Origin: CANLBN01 sp050633825
GTDB lineage: Bacteria; Pseudomonadota; Gammaproteobacteria; Pseudomonadales; Cellvibrionaceae
Direction of reading: 5' to 3'
Length of the DNA: 64,000 nt
Assembly: GCA_050633825.1 (NCBI GenBank)
Contig: JBOEHG010000013.1
Location: 21,504-85,503 of the forward strand
In this document: one piece after another, positions 16,918 through 25,715 of the stretch
How the letters are laid out: each line of letters opens with the position of its first letter
How positions within the stretch are numbered: position 1 is the first letter of the stretch
Made by a program: the position numbers and the translations under genes
Notes under the pieces: generated by a model
The model's input: the letters and a program-made list of their open reading frames with translations, nothing else
Databases searched by the model: none
What the model was told of the DNA's origin: nothing

Positions 16918-18321
16918 TTACTCTTCGTTGTAAAAAAGTTCTATGGCTACTCGGCGATTTTGTGCTCTACCTTCTATCGTTGTATTTTCTGCTACCGGTT
17001 CGCTGTCACCTCTACCTTCGGGTAAGAGCCTTGCTTTAAGGTCGGCTGATGCACTCATGTATTTACCAACAGCACTTGCCCTTGCCAGTGATAAGTGCCA
17101 GTTTGAAGGGTAGCGAGCTGTCCTGATCGCTATGTTATCGGTATGACCGGAGACAATAATGCGCCCCGCTAGCGATTCCATTGCTTTAGATATCTTGTCA
17201 AGGATAGGATGAAACGCGGCATTAATATCAGCACTACCCGATGAGAATAATTCGTTCGAATGAAGTACTACGGCACTACGATTATGATAGTCATTGACTG
17301 AAAGAACGCCGCGATCAATTTCCTGCTGAAGGAGTTGTCGTAAAAAGAGTATTTCTTTACGTATTTGTCCTTCTGGAAGAGACTCTTCTCTCTGAATAGG
17401 TATTAGGCTTGCCAGTTCAGTAACAACAGTATCGGATTGCTTGTTAAGTTCCAGTAGCCAATGATTATAAAAGCCAAAAGACGCAAGGATAAGCGTCGCT
17501 GCTAACAGCCAAATCGGCAGAAAGCTATAAAGCTTACTTTTTTCTGTCGCGATGGGCTGGGCATTACTTGATAGTTGCCGCTTAAAGCGATTCCTATTTT
17601 TAATTAATAATTGATAAGTATTTGCGCGGATTTTTTCGGCCTTCATTTGGCCATGCTTATCAATCCTCATTTTACCAAGAAAGCCTAATGATAAGCACAT
17701 ATATAATAGTTCTATCAGATCATAATGCTTAACATCTGCTGTCACTTCATTGTCGAGGATTTTATAAAAATTTTCACCACCATAAGTTTCTTGATGGAAT
17801 AAACTTAATAAAGGCTTTTGGCTCCAAGCGCTATTCTCTCCCCACGGTGTGTTTAGAATGGCTTCATCGATAGATGCACATAAAGCATATGAAGCTTTTT
17901 TAACAATATCTTGATCATTGTTTTTTCGAGCACTATTGGTAAATTTGGTCACAAGTCGGCTGATATGCTGACGTAGTTCTTCTATCTTAATTGAACCATC
18001 AAGCTGTTTTAGCTGAGAAATAATCGACAGAAGAGGCGAGGCTTCTTTGACTAACTCAGGTAAGCCAGGTAAATCATAAATCGACAGTTGTTGAATGGTA
18101 TTAATACCTTGACGGCGCCCACGGCCAGCTAGTTGTGTTTTATCATCTGTTGCTGGCGAAAAGGATGCGGGTCCATTATTTTTCCTGCGTGGTGTAATAA
18201 TTGTTTTGTCGGCATCGACATTATTTCCCGCAGGCCTTGGTTTAATAACCGTTCTGTCATCCGAAGGCGCTGGTGCTTGTCCAGGCCTAGGTTTTATGAT
18301 GGTTTTATCTGAATCACTCAT
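16918..18321 (-). CDS. tssL: TssL with C-terminal OmpA-like domain (evolved TssL)
   Basis: 467 residues. Residues 1-65 hold three near-identical D-K/R-T-I/V-I-x-P-R motifs (Thr7, Thr24, Thr40) and a fourth DKTQL (Thr62). The DotU-type cytoplasmic domain follows (about 80-260, with ASYALCASIDEAILNTPWG), then a transmembrane helix (about 270-288, LYSFLPIWLLAATLIL). The C-terminus is an OmpA/MotB peptidoglycan-binding domain (SGHTDNI, LSLARASAV, GRAQNRRVAIE). It anchors the membrane complex to the cell wall. The N-terminal repeats look like kinase targets for FHA binding, as reported for a TssL threonine in Agrobacterium. Its start abuts the tssK stop region. Confidence 0.95.
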   Translation of the reverse strand: MSDSDKTIIKPRPGQAPAPSDDRTVIKPRPAGNNVDADKTIITPRRKNNGPASFSPATDDKTQLAGRGRRQGINTIQQLSIYDLPGLPELVKEASPLLSIISQLKQLDGSIKIEELRQHISRLVTKFTNSARKNNDQDIVKKASYALCASIDEAILNTPWGENSAWSQKPLLSLFHQETYGGENFYKILDNEVTADVKHYDLIELLYMCLSLGFLGKMRIDKHGQMKAEKIRANTYQLLIKNRNRFKRQLSSNAQPIATEKSKLYSFLPIWLLAATLILASFGFYNHWLLELNKQSDTVVTELASLIPIQREESLPEGQIRKEILFLRQLLQQEIDRGVLSVNDYHNRSAVVLHSNELFSSGSADINAAFHPILDKISKAMESLAGRIIVSGHTDNIAIRTARYPSNWHLSLARASAVGKYMSASADLKARLLPEGRGDSEPVAENTTIEGRAQNRRVAIELFYNEE

Positions 18322-19661
18322 TATGATCTAATTGCCCAAAACTCAACATCGAGTTCGGGTAGCTCCCCTGCAATGTGAAAGGCAAATCCTGCCGATTTCT
18401 TAAGGTTTTTCCAGTGTTCACTGGCATCGTCTAATTCAAAATAGACATAACCCGCATGATAGGTGATTTCGCGCGGGGCCATCGGTAAGGTGTTGATGGT
18501 GACGCCGGTAAGCTGGTTGTTGACTAAGTCTCTAATGGTATCGACAGAACCAATTTTTAAATGATCGGGTAAATATGATTTAAGTTCTGTTGTAGGCATT
18601 TTAGATTTAATCGCAAGAATAAATCGTGTCCCTTCCAATAGGCTTCTATCAGAGATGGGTGAGACATAGATCCCATATTGTCGTTTTTCTATTGGCAGTG
18701 AAATAGCGGTTTGTTCTAGAACAGCACTTAAATGCATATTGATATTTTGTATCAATGGGTGAAAACATGTATACAAGTCATCATGCTGGTAAGTGGGCAC
18801 CGATAGGGCTCTTTTAGCAACAGTTGTAAATGTGGCTAATTCTCCCATTAAACCAAGTAGCTCATAAAATAATGCTTCGGGATGAACGGTATGAGCAATA
18901 TTAGTGAGATGCTGCAACCTAGGTTCATAACGATTGATTAACTGTAATAGCATAAAATCAGCTATAGCAGATGAGCCGCCACTATTAGCGGCACTTTGGA
19001 AACGTGCTGATAACGCATTGCCTCGTTGTTCTAGTAGACCATTAATGTTGTCTAGGTAGTACGCAATGGTTTCGCTGGATTTTATATTGATCACTGGTGG
19101 GATAAATGTTTTATCCAAGATGATAGCGTTTTCTGGGGTGACTTCTAATATTTTTGCAATAGGAATATAGGTGAAACCGCCAAGCTCTTCACTTTCTAGC
19201 AAGAATCTAAGTTGCAAGCGAGCGGTTTCAATGCGCTCTGTATTTAAGCCGCTGCTGCTATAATCGTACGCATCAGTTTCTTCAAGCTTGTATCGGCCAA
19301 TTTGTTGGTTGGCGGTGTCTGTTGTTAAAAATTGATAGCCTGGTTGATATGTTGGTAGTGCCAAGTAAATAAATTGATTTTTTATGTGCCCTGGTATTTC
19401 CAGAGGTAATGGTTGATTAGCATTAATCAAATTATCAAAAGGGCAGCCGTCAGGCATAATGCCTTTGACATTTAGTAATGAAAATTTCTTTTCATTAAGA
19501 TGTGCTTGGTTTATTTCTAATTGAGTAAAGCCGTAGATGAAAGGCTTTATTGCCGATGATCTTTGTTCAAGGGTGTATTCAAAATACCGCTCTTGCTGTT
19601 GAAAATGGTGAGGGTATAAGTATTGGCTTTCTAGCCATGCAATTTTATTTGTTAACGACAT
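18321..19661 (-). CDS. tssK: T6SS baseplate protein TssK
   Basis: 446 residues, standard for TssK. The conserved start (KIAWLESQYLYPHHFQQQER) is the diagnostic TssK N-terminal signature. TssK trimers connect the baseplate wedge (TssEFG) to the TssJLM complex. It lies between tssJ and tssL in the minus-strand operon with almost no intergenic DNA on either side. Confidence 0.95.
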   Translation of the reverse strand: MSLTNKIAWLESQYLYPHHFQQQERYFEYTLEQRSSAIKPFIYGFTQLEINQAHLNEKKFSLLNVKGIMPDGCPFDNLINANQPLPLEIPGHIKNQFIYLALPTYQPGYQFLTTDTANQQIGRYKLEETDAYDYSSSGLNTERIETARLQLRFLLESEELGGFTYIPIAKILEVTPENAIILDKTFIPPVINIKSSETIAYYLDNINGLLEQRGNALSARFQSAANSGGSSAIADFMLLQLINRYEPRLQHLTNIAHTVHPEALFYELLGLMGELATFTTVAKRALSVPTYQHDDLYTCFHPLIQNINMHLSAVLEQTAISLPIEKRQYGIYVSPISDRSLLEGTRFILAIKSKMPTTELKSYLPDHLKIGSVDTIRDLVNNQLTGVTINTLPMAPREITYHAGYVYFELDDASEHWKNLKKSAGFAFHIAGELPELDVEFWAIRS

Positions 19662-19673
19662 TGTTAAATCCTG

Positions 19674-20309
19674 TTAGTCGAATTTTAGCTTCTTTGAACG
19701 GAGGTTTTCGATACTATCTTTTGTTTCATTGACTTTGTCGACACTATCTTGACCTTTTTTAATCGTATCTTTGCCGCTTTCGATGGTGTCTTTACCTTTT
19801 TTTAAGTTATCTTTCGTAGAGGGGCTTTTTTTAAGCTTGCCCTCTTTAATCTCCTTTTCGGAAATACTTATATGATGGTTATAGTGTCCATGAGGTTTAA
19901 CCTCGTAAATATGTTTCCAGCGTGCGTTATCGATATCAATAAAACTAGCGGTAATAGCGATAAAACCTACTTTTTTATTAAGCTGTACCGTATGCTCTAC
20001 TTTTTCTCCAGGCTGGATGGTGTACTCAACTTCCGAGAGTAATTGGTCACTCAACAAGGTTTTAGCGCTATAAAATGCACGATCAAAGTCTAAATTGTCA
20101 AATGTGGAACGAGAGCTCAATTCGTAAATTTTAACTTGTATTGGTGATGGCCTGTTTTTACCATCAGGGTTTACGTTAGCTGCTGTTTCTATGTTGATTT
20201 CATCGTAGGGTTTCCACACTTTTGCGGTTACTTTCGCCGCTGTAGTGCATGCTTGTACCTGTGTCAGCATAAAAAATAAAAATATGTAAAAAGTTCTATT
20301 TGTAATCAT
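19674..20309 (-). CDS. tssJ: T6SS outer-membrane lipoprotein TssJ with heptad tail
   Basis: 211 residues. A short signal ends in the lipobox TQVQAC (Cys21). The TssJ/SciN beta-sandwich follows (LSDQLLSEVEYTIQPGEK; VGFIAITASFIDIDNARWK). After the expected domain end (about 165) there is an extra Lys/Asp/Ser tail built of 7-residue repeats (GKDTIES, GKDTIKK, GQDSVDK). This is longer than ordinary TssJ and looks like a short coiled coil. TssJ binds the TssM periplasmic domain. It overlaps the upstream tagH by 4 bases. Confidence 0.9.
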   Translation of the reverse strand: MITNRTFYIFLFFMLTQVQACTTAAKVTAKVWKPYDEINIETAANVNPDGKNRPSPIQVKIYELSSRSTFDNLDFDRAFYSAKTLLSDQLLSEVEYTIQPGEKVEHTVQLNKKVGFIAITASFIDIDNARWKHIYEVKPHGHYNHHISISEKEIKEGKLKKSPSTKDNLKKGKDTIESGKDTIKKGQDSVDKVNETKDSIENLRSKKLKFD

Positions 20310-21532
20310 TTTTTCTTCTTAAGTAATTGTCGGTCTTCAATTCTTTTTTTGTGTAACTCTTTGATATTCTCTTCAAAATGCAGTTGTATTGTCTTTTTGA
20401 AAGACATGCATTTTTGGCTCCAGCGGTTTTTGTAAATTTCCCACTTTCCTATACTGGGTACTAGTTTTTCTGCTAAGTTGTTATTTTTTTCTTTATAAAT
20501 TTTTTCTACCGAAAATGGAGAAAGCTCTTCTCTAAAAGAATCGATAGATTTGTTAAAGCTTTTATAGATAACTGCTTGGTCTTCCATGATTTCCTTTTGG
20601 CATTTTAGGACTTCTAAAGGAAATTCTGCATGGGTTTTTCTATTGCCCGCGATCATCTCTTTTAAAAATTCATCTGCAGTATTGAAGTCTGCTAAAGATG
20701 AGTAATTCATGTTCTTTAGCATTTTGTTTTCGCTATAACATAGCTTGGACTTTATGTTATCAACGTGATCTCTTTGTTTTATCATCCCCGCTACAGAGGC
20801 GCGCAGGCAGCGACCAATGGCAAGCATTTTTTCGGGAGATAGATCGTTAGTTTCTGCGCTTTTTGTGATGCCCAAGCCTTTCAGTAAGCTATTGATAAGC
20901 TCTGAGTCTTGCTGGGAAAACTCCATCGATTTTTTTAGGCTCGATGGAACATTAGTCTCATGTTTAGTGCTTTTGGGTTTTAGGGTCATATCCCAGTCTT
21001 TGGGTATGACCGAATGGGGTGGCGCAAAGCTCTCATTTACACTGCCCAGAGGGGATCCTTCATTGCTTTTTTGAGAGAAGTTTTCATTCGGTGGAGATGT
21101 TCTCCGTTTAGCAGGGACGTGATTGAGTTTGCTTTGCCGAGCCTCTGTTTTAGCGACATTTACTTTGGGCTTGTGTTGAGCATTGAGTCGATTAAAGCCG
21201 TCTTTATCTTTAATGCGGAACTTTAGTTGGTATTCCCCCAGCCTAATAATATCGTCATTGGATATATCTATAGACCTTCCATTTCCTATAGGTTCTTCCT
21301 CTTTGTTCAGGTAGGTGCCATTGGCGCTGATGTCAGTGATGGTGTAATGGGAGCCTATTTTGGATATTCTCGCGTGATGTCGAGAGATGATCTTTTCTTC
21401 ACAGGGGAGTACGACATCGCAACTCGATTCCCGGCCAATAAGGATGTAATCGGCATCACTGAAGGATACTTCCTTTTTGGAGGGGGCAGGAGCAGAGTCA
21501 GGTTTCCTGAGGTATTGAAATTGAATATCCAT
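20306..21532 (-). CDS. tagH: T6SS FHA-domain protein TagH
   Basis: 408 residues. An N-terminal FHA domain (about 29-107) carries GRESSCDVVLP, ISRHHARIS and DISANGTYLN. A basic, Pro/Ser linker leads to a C-terminal helical domain (from SELINSLLKGLGI) with the LSPEKMLAIGRCLRASVAGM segment typical of TagH. It is the first gene of the minus-strand membrane-complex operon. It is a candidate reader of phosphothreonines on TssL or the kinases. The first FHA protein (643-1683) shares the architecture but has a shorter C-terminal part. Confidence 0.9.
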   Translation of the reverse strand: MDIQFQYLRKPDSAPAPSKKEVSFSDADYILIGRESSCDVVLPCEEKIISRHHARISKIGSHYTITDISANGTYLNKEEEPIGNGRSIDISNDDIIRLGEYQLKFRIKDKDGFNRLNAQHKPKVNVAKTEARQSKLNHVPAKRRTSPPNENFSQKSNEGSPLGSVNESFAPPHSVIPKDWDMTLKPKSTKHETNVPSSLKKSMEFSQQDSELINSLLKGLGITKSAETNDLSPEKMLAIGRCLRASVAGMIKQRDHVDNIKSKLCYSENKMLKNMNYSSLADFNTADEFLKEMIAGNRKTHAEFPLEVLKCQKEIMEDQAVIYKSFNKSIDSFREELSPFSVEKIYKEKNNNLAEKLVPSIGKWEIYKNRWSQKCMSFKKTIQLHFEENIKELHKKRIEDRQLLKKKK

Positions 21533-22115
21533 TGTTTCGTTTTAAAGTCCTGTCACGTCTGTTGTTTCCAACTGCGCATATATCCTTTCCATTGCACTGA
21601 CAAATTCCTTTCTGCTTAATTATTAGCATTTTGCCGAAATTTACCATATTGGGAGAAATGTTGCTCGGACATTTTAGAAAAATGAGATCTACATCATGCT
21701 CGCTAATCTTTGTAAATGGATGGGGAAGAGCTAGGGGCATTAATAGTTAAGTTATGGCCGTCGCTGGTTTCTTGGCATGCTTTGCTGTGCTAAAGCGGGG
21801 TGAAAATATAAAATTTGTCGTGTAAAACTACTCTATTACGCTGAAAAATATGCTATGAAGCTTTCCGAGGAATGCTCAGTTTTCGCTTTATTTTAGCTCT
21901 TCGTTCAAAGATGTGATCAGGTTCATAAAAAAACAGTGCGCGGGTGTTATATTATCGCACTGTTAGCTTGGTACATCATTTTTCGATGGCTCTTAGCTGG
22001 TTGGTAAGGAAAAAAAATAGTAATAACCCTGTAGTGGTTGTATCAATAGTAGTAACTTTTGGTTGGTCTATCTCAACCTTACCTGATTTGTTCACCCCAC
22101 TTGTATGTTGTAGGT
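21533..22115. promoter_or_regulatory. Divergent promoter region of the T6SS locus
   Basis: This 583-base region separates the minus-strand membrane operon from the plus-strand sheath operon and must carry both promoters. No single -35/-10 pair stands out. The clearest structure is the inverted repeat at 21933-21965. Short ORFs in the region overlap the ends of the two flanking genes in other frames and are not supported. Confidence 0.5.
21926..21965 (-). terminator. Minus-strand terminator-like hairpin in the divergent region
   Basis: AACAGTGCG (21933-21941) and CGCACTGTT (21957-21965) form a perfect 9-bp stem with a 15-base loop. Read on the minus strand the stem is followed by a T-run (the A-run at 21929-21934 on plus). 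It is a rho-independent terminator signature directed leftward, upstream of tagH. It could block antisense read-through or act as an attenuator in the tagH leader. Confidence 0.5.
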
Positions 22116-24029
22116 ATGGAAGCATTACAATCACCTGAAGGACGTTTGAAGTTCGATTCTTCAGAAAAATACACAGCCATTGGCTTCTCGCCGAGGTTCT
22201 CTGTTCAGAGCCAAATTGCTGAGGGCGGTACTAGTGCGTTGTATCTTGCCAAGGATACCCTGCTAAATTCTTCTCTTGTTGTACTCAAGAATATTAACTC
22301 AAGCCTGCTGCGCTCTGCGGCGACTCAGGATATCGCTTCTCGCGAAGTTGCTATTGCGAAACAGTTATCCCACCCTAATTTAATTAAAATCTATGATATT
22401 CGTCGTAGTAAAAAGGTGGACTATATTGTCATGGAGTATCTGCCGGGAAGCTCGCTCAAAGATTTGTTGTCCCGGAGAAGTCGCTTAGACTACGCGTCCG
22501 CTATGACCGTGTTGCGTCAACTGGTGTCAGTGCTGAATTATTTGCATCGCCAAGGTGTGGTGCATTCAGACGTTAAGCCAAGCAATATAATTGTTACAAA
22601 TGCTGGTGATGTTAAGCTTATTGATTTGGCTAATTGTCGTAGAGATGCCAATAACCCTGCGCCTGAAGTACAGATTACCGGGAATCACTTTTTTGGCTAT
22701 TCGCTTGATTATTCAAGTCCGCAGGTTATTTCTGATAAGCCCGCAACAACCAGTGACGATGTTTTTTCTCTGTCCTGCGTGCTTTATGAGCTGATGGCGG
22801 GTAAATCACCGATTCCATCGGAGAAGCAGTCTACTGACATGTCTTTATCTTCGGTGGCTAAGCCTAAGTCGATTAATTATTTGCAGTGGGCTGTATTAAA
22901 GAGGGGTATGTCGGCGGATCATCGTAAGCGATATTCATCGGTTGCGCAGTTCTACAGACGCTTTACCTTGGCTAAATATGTCACTCCTATCGCTCTTTCC
23001 TCCGTATTGTTTTTTGCTTTGGCGGCTTTTGCTGTAATGAATATAGGACCGCCTACAGATCATCTAAATAATGATTTATCTATTCAAAACGCAGCATATG
23101 AGCAGCAGCTGTCCGTTGAGAAAACGATTTCAGTTATTTTGTCTGAAAAGCCAATGGAAAGATATCGCTCTTTGGGTCAGCTGGAGGTATTTCCTCCTTT
23201 GCTGCGTGAAGGCGCTCTGTCAGAGCTTTATAAAGATGTCGTTATGCCGATTGTAGGTTATGTGGAAAGTGCGATACTTGTGCAAAAAGGTATTCCTGAT
23301 TTTGATGTATTACACAGTTACTTAGATGAAATATTGGTATTCTATCCTCGCTCTAAAGATCTGGCGTCATTAAAAAACACATTGTTCGAAGAGCAGAGAA
23401 TGCTTGTTGACGGTTTGTCTGTTCAGTTATCCGAAATCATTTCTGGTGACCGTTATACTGCAATTCAGGGTGGAGAAGTAAATCGCCTCGTTGGTCAATT
23501 GGCTGATCTGGGCGTTTCTGTAAAAGGGGGTTTTCTCCAGGCTGGTTATGGAGAGTCTTATGCTGGCTATGTTAGCAAGGCACTTACCGCTAATAATTGG
23601 GCTGCTATAGCTGACGCACATGATTTTGCTTCAGTTGTAGGAAGATACTTGCCCGAATTTAATGTCACTTGGAAGAGTGTTGACAATAATTTGCTTCGCT
23701 CTTCTCGTGAGTTTTCAAATTATGTAAACAGTGGTGATCAAAGTACTGTAGCCTTTCCTGAAGATGCTGTTGCTTATTTATCGCAAAAAGAGTGGAAGAG
23801 TTTGCAAAATGCTATTAAACGCTCCTGGTATAATAAAGATATCAGCGTGCGTGTTGATGAGCTACTTGCATTGAAGGTGCAATATAAAATGCCTGTAGAT
23901 TCGCCACTTTATCAAAAGATGGTGAAAGTGCTTAATAATAAGATTAATCAAAAAATTAAGTTTCATAAAACAAAAAGCCAAAGGGTTTCGGCTAAAAATT
24001 TAGCTGATTTATCAAAGAAACTTATATAG
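22116..24029 (+). CDS. Second T6SS-linked Ser/Thr protein kinase, membrane-anchored
   Basis: 637 residues from the ATG at 22116. An upstream in-frame TTG at 22059 would add 19 residues that do not fit the fold. The kinase domain (about 30-280) has the glycine loop (AEGGTSALYLAKD), the LVVLKN lysine, VVHSDVKPSN as catalytic loop, and VKLIDLANC in place of DFG (DLA). One membrane helix at about 289-311 precedes a 325-residue C-terminal, probably periplasmic region without recognised domains. It leads the plus-strand sheath/baseplate operon. Catalytic Lys, Asp and Asn remain, so activity is likely, perhaps with altered regulation. Confidence 0.85.
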   Translation: MEALQSPEGRLKFDSSEKYTAIGFSPRFSVQSQIAEGGTSALYLAKDTLLNSSLVVLKNINSSLLRSAATQDIASREVAIAKQLSHPNLIKIYDIRRSKKVDYIVMEYLPGSSLKDLLSRRSRLDYASAMTVLRQLVSVLNYLHRQGVVHSDVKPSNIIVTNAGDVKLIDLANCRRDANNPAPEVQITGNHFFGYSLDYSSPQVISDKPATTSDDVFSLSCVLYELMAGKSPIPSEKQSTDMSLSSVAKPKSINYLQWAVLKRGMSADHRKRYSSVAQFYRRFTLAKYVTPIALSSVLFFALAAFAVMNIGPPTDHLNNDLSIQNAAYEQQLSVEKTISVILSEKPMERYRSLGQLEVFPPLLREGALSELYKDVVMPIVGYVESAILVQKGIPDFDVLHSYLDEILVFYPRSKDLASLKNTLFEEQRMLVDGLSVQLSEIISGDRYTAIQGGEVNRLVGQLADLGVSVKGGFLQAGYGESYAGYVSKALTANNWAAIADAHDFASVVGRYLPEFNVTWKSVDNNLLRSSREFSNYVNSGDQSTVAFPEDAVAYLSQKEWKSLQNAIKRSWYNKDISVRVDELLALKVQYKMPVDSPLYQKMVKVLNNKINQKIKFHKTKSQRVSAKNLADLSKKLI

Positions 24030-24049
24030 CCAATATTAAGGATTATAAA

Positions 24050-25162
24050 TTGGACCAGTGTATTACAGATGACGATATAGCAAAGTTCTTAGCGCCCATT
24101 TCGGGTGATCAGCCAGCGGTGGGTGATCTGCGTGAAAATATTGCACCTGACTCTAGCTATCAAATTCTTCGAAATGCTCGAACGACAGCCAGAAATGATG
24201 AGCGCGCTGCGCAAAATGAAGGCAATACTTCACCTATTAATGCGGCTGACTGGTCGATTATCCTTAATCAGATGCCAGAGGTCCTTACTCAGCAAAGTAA
24301 GGATATTGAATTAACAGCTTGGTATATTGAAGCGCTTACCCGTAATTTTGGTTTTAAGGGGCTCGCTAAAGGTTTTTCGCTGGCGCGCCAATTAATTGAG
24401 TCGTATGGCGATCAACTTTATCCGCAGCCAGATGAAGATGGCGTTATCTCTCAGCTTTCTTCATTGGCTGGTTTAAATGGTTTTGGTAGTGAAGGTGCTT
24501 TGATTTATCCAATTAAAGCAATTCATATTACTGAGGGGGATGTGCCGGGCCCTTTGGCTGTCTGGCAGTGTGAGCAAGTCCTCGAAGCCGATCGTATCAC
24601 CGACGTTGAAAAGCGCGAGGCACGATTTAGGCAAAATGGTATTACGCGCGCGCAGCTAGATGATGTTTTAGCAGAAACAGAAACTTCATTTTTGCAAAGC
24701 GTAAGAGATGAAATACAGCTTGCAATTGATGAATATAAGCAATACCAGCAAGTGCTTGATGAATATAGTAAGGATGATCCGTTGCCGACAGGACAGATAC
24801 GGGACGCACTTGAAAATAGTATGAAAGTGCTTTCGTATATTGCTGGTGATCGATTGATTACTCAACCCGCAGTGGAGGCAGGTTCTGTGGAAGCTAAAGA
24901 AAAATCAGGCGGTGCAGCTAAGGTTGTAACTGATGGCCCTATTGCTGATCGTGAAGATGCTTTGCAGCGTTTGCGTGAAGTTGCTACTTATTTTAGGCGT
25001 GCCGAACCGCATTCGCCGATATCTTATTCTATTGAACAAGCAATTCGGTGGAGTGGTCTGCCTTTGACTGACCTAATCAAAGAGTTAATTCCAGATGATT
25101 CTGCAAGAACACGTTATCAGCACTTATCGGGTATTGGCGCTATAAAACCCGAAAAAACTTAA
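24050..25162 (+). CDS. tssA: T6SS protein TssA
   Basis: 370 residues with an ImpA-type N-terminal domain (LAPISGDQPAVGDLREN, then AADWSIILNQMPEVL and DIELTAWYIEALTRNFGFKGLA). The C-terminal helical part ends in SPISYSIEQAIRWSGLPLTDLIKEL, a typical short TssA ending. TssA coordinates baseplate assembly and tail-tube/sheath polymerisation. The start is a TTG at 24050 preceded by AAGGA at suitable spacing. It lies 20 bases after the kinase. Confidence 0.93.
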   Translation: MDQCITDDDIAKFLAPISGDQPAVGDLRENIAPDSSYQILRNARTTARNDERAAQNEGNTSPINAADWSIILNQMPEVLTQQSKDIELTAWYIEALTRNFGFKGLAKGFSLARQLIESYGDQLYPQPDEDGVISQLSSLAGLNGFGSEGALIYPIKAIHITEGDVPGPLAVWQCEQVLEADRITDVEKREARFRQNGITRAQLDDVLAETETSFLQSVRDEIQLAIDEYKQYQQVLDEYSKDDPLPTGQIRDALENSMKVLSYIAGDRLITQPAVEAGSVEAKEKSGGAAKVVTDGPIADREDALQRLREVATYFRRAEPHSPISYSIEQAIRWSGLPLTDLIKELIPDDSARTRYQHLSGIGAIKPEKT

Positions 25163-25206
25163 CACTAATTTTTTAAATACTAATCACTAACTAACGGAGC
25201 CACCCT

Positions 25207-25713
25207 ATGGAAAGTATACATAAAAAACTCAACCGCGTTCGCAAGCCTCGCGTTCACATCAGTTATGATGTTGAGACCGAAGGCGCCACACTTAAAAAAG
25301 AACTGCCTTTTGTTGTTGGCGTGATGGGCGATTTTTCTGGTGATTCAACTGTACCTTTAAAATCATTAAAAGATCGTCGATTTGTTCAAATCGACCGTGA
25401 CAATTTTGATGAAGTTTTAAAAAGTATGACACCGGGTTTAAATATTAAGGTGAAAAACACCTTGAAAAATGATGGCTCTGAATTTGCTGTTGATTTAAAG
25501 TTTGAATCAATGAAAGACTTTGAGCCTGCTGCAATTGTTGATCAAATTGAGCCATTAAAGAAATTATTAGAAACGCGTAATAAACTACGTGACTTATCGA
25601 CTAAAGCTGACCGTTCGGAAGAATTAGAAAATATTCTTGAGCGTGTTTTAAATAATGAAGCAGACTTAAGCGAATTAGCTAAAGCTGTTGACGCAGAAAA
25701 AGAGGAGGCGTAA
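25207..25713 (+). CDS. tssB: T6SS contractile sheath small subunit TssB
   Basis: 168 residues, the standard length. The family signature is RPRVHISYDVETEGA-like at the N-terminus followed by KKELPFVVGVMGDFSG. TssB pairs with TssC to build the contractile sheath that is recycled by TssH. The C-terminal helix (ENILERVLNNEADLSELAKA) fits the sheath handshake region. It is followed by tssC with a 2-base gap, and a GGAGG site precedes tssC. Confidence 0.96.
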   Translation: MESIHKKLNRVRKPRVHISYDVETEGATLKKELPFVVGVMGDFSGDSTVPLKSLKDRRFVQIDRDNFDEVLKSMTPGLNIKVKNTLKNDGSEFAVDLKFESMKDFEPAAIVDQIEPLKKLLETRNKLRDLSTKADRSEELENILERVLNNEADLSELAKAVDAEKEEA

Positions 25714-25715
25714 TC

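Noticed and set aside
21498..21740. 80-codon minus-strand ORF in the T6SS divergent region
   Set aside because: Overlaps the start of tagH in another frame and has no recognisable product.
21944..22138. 64-codon plus-strand ORF before the second kinase
   Set aside because: Overlaps the kinase start, resembles noncoding translation, no ribosome site.
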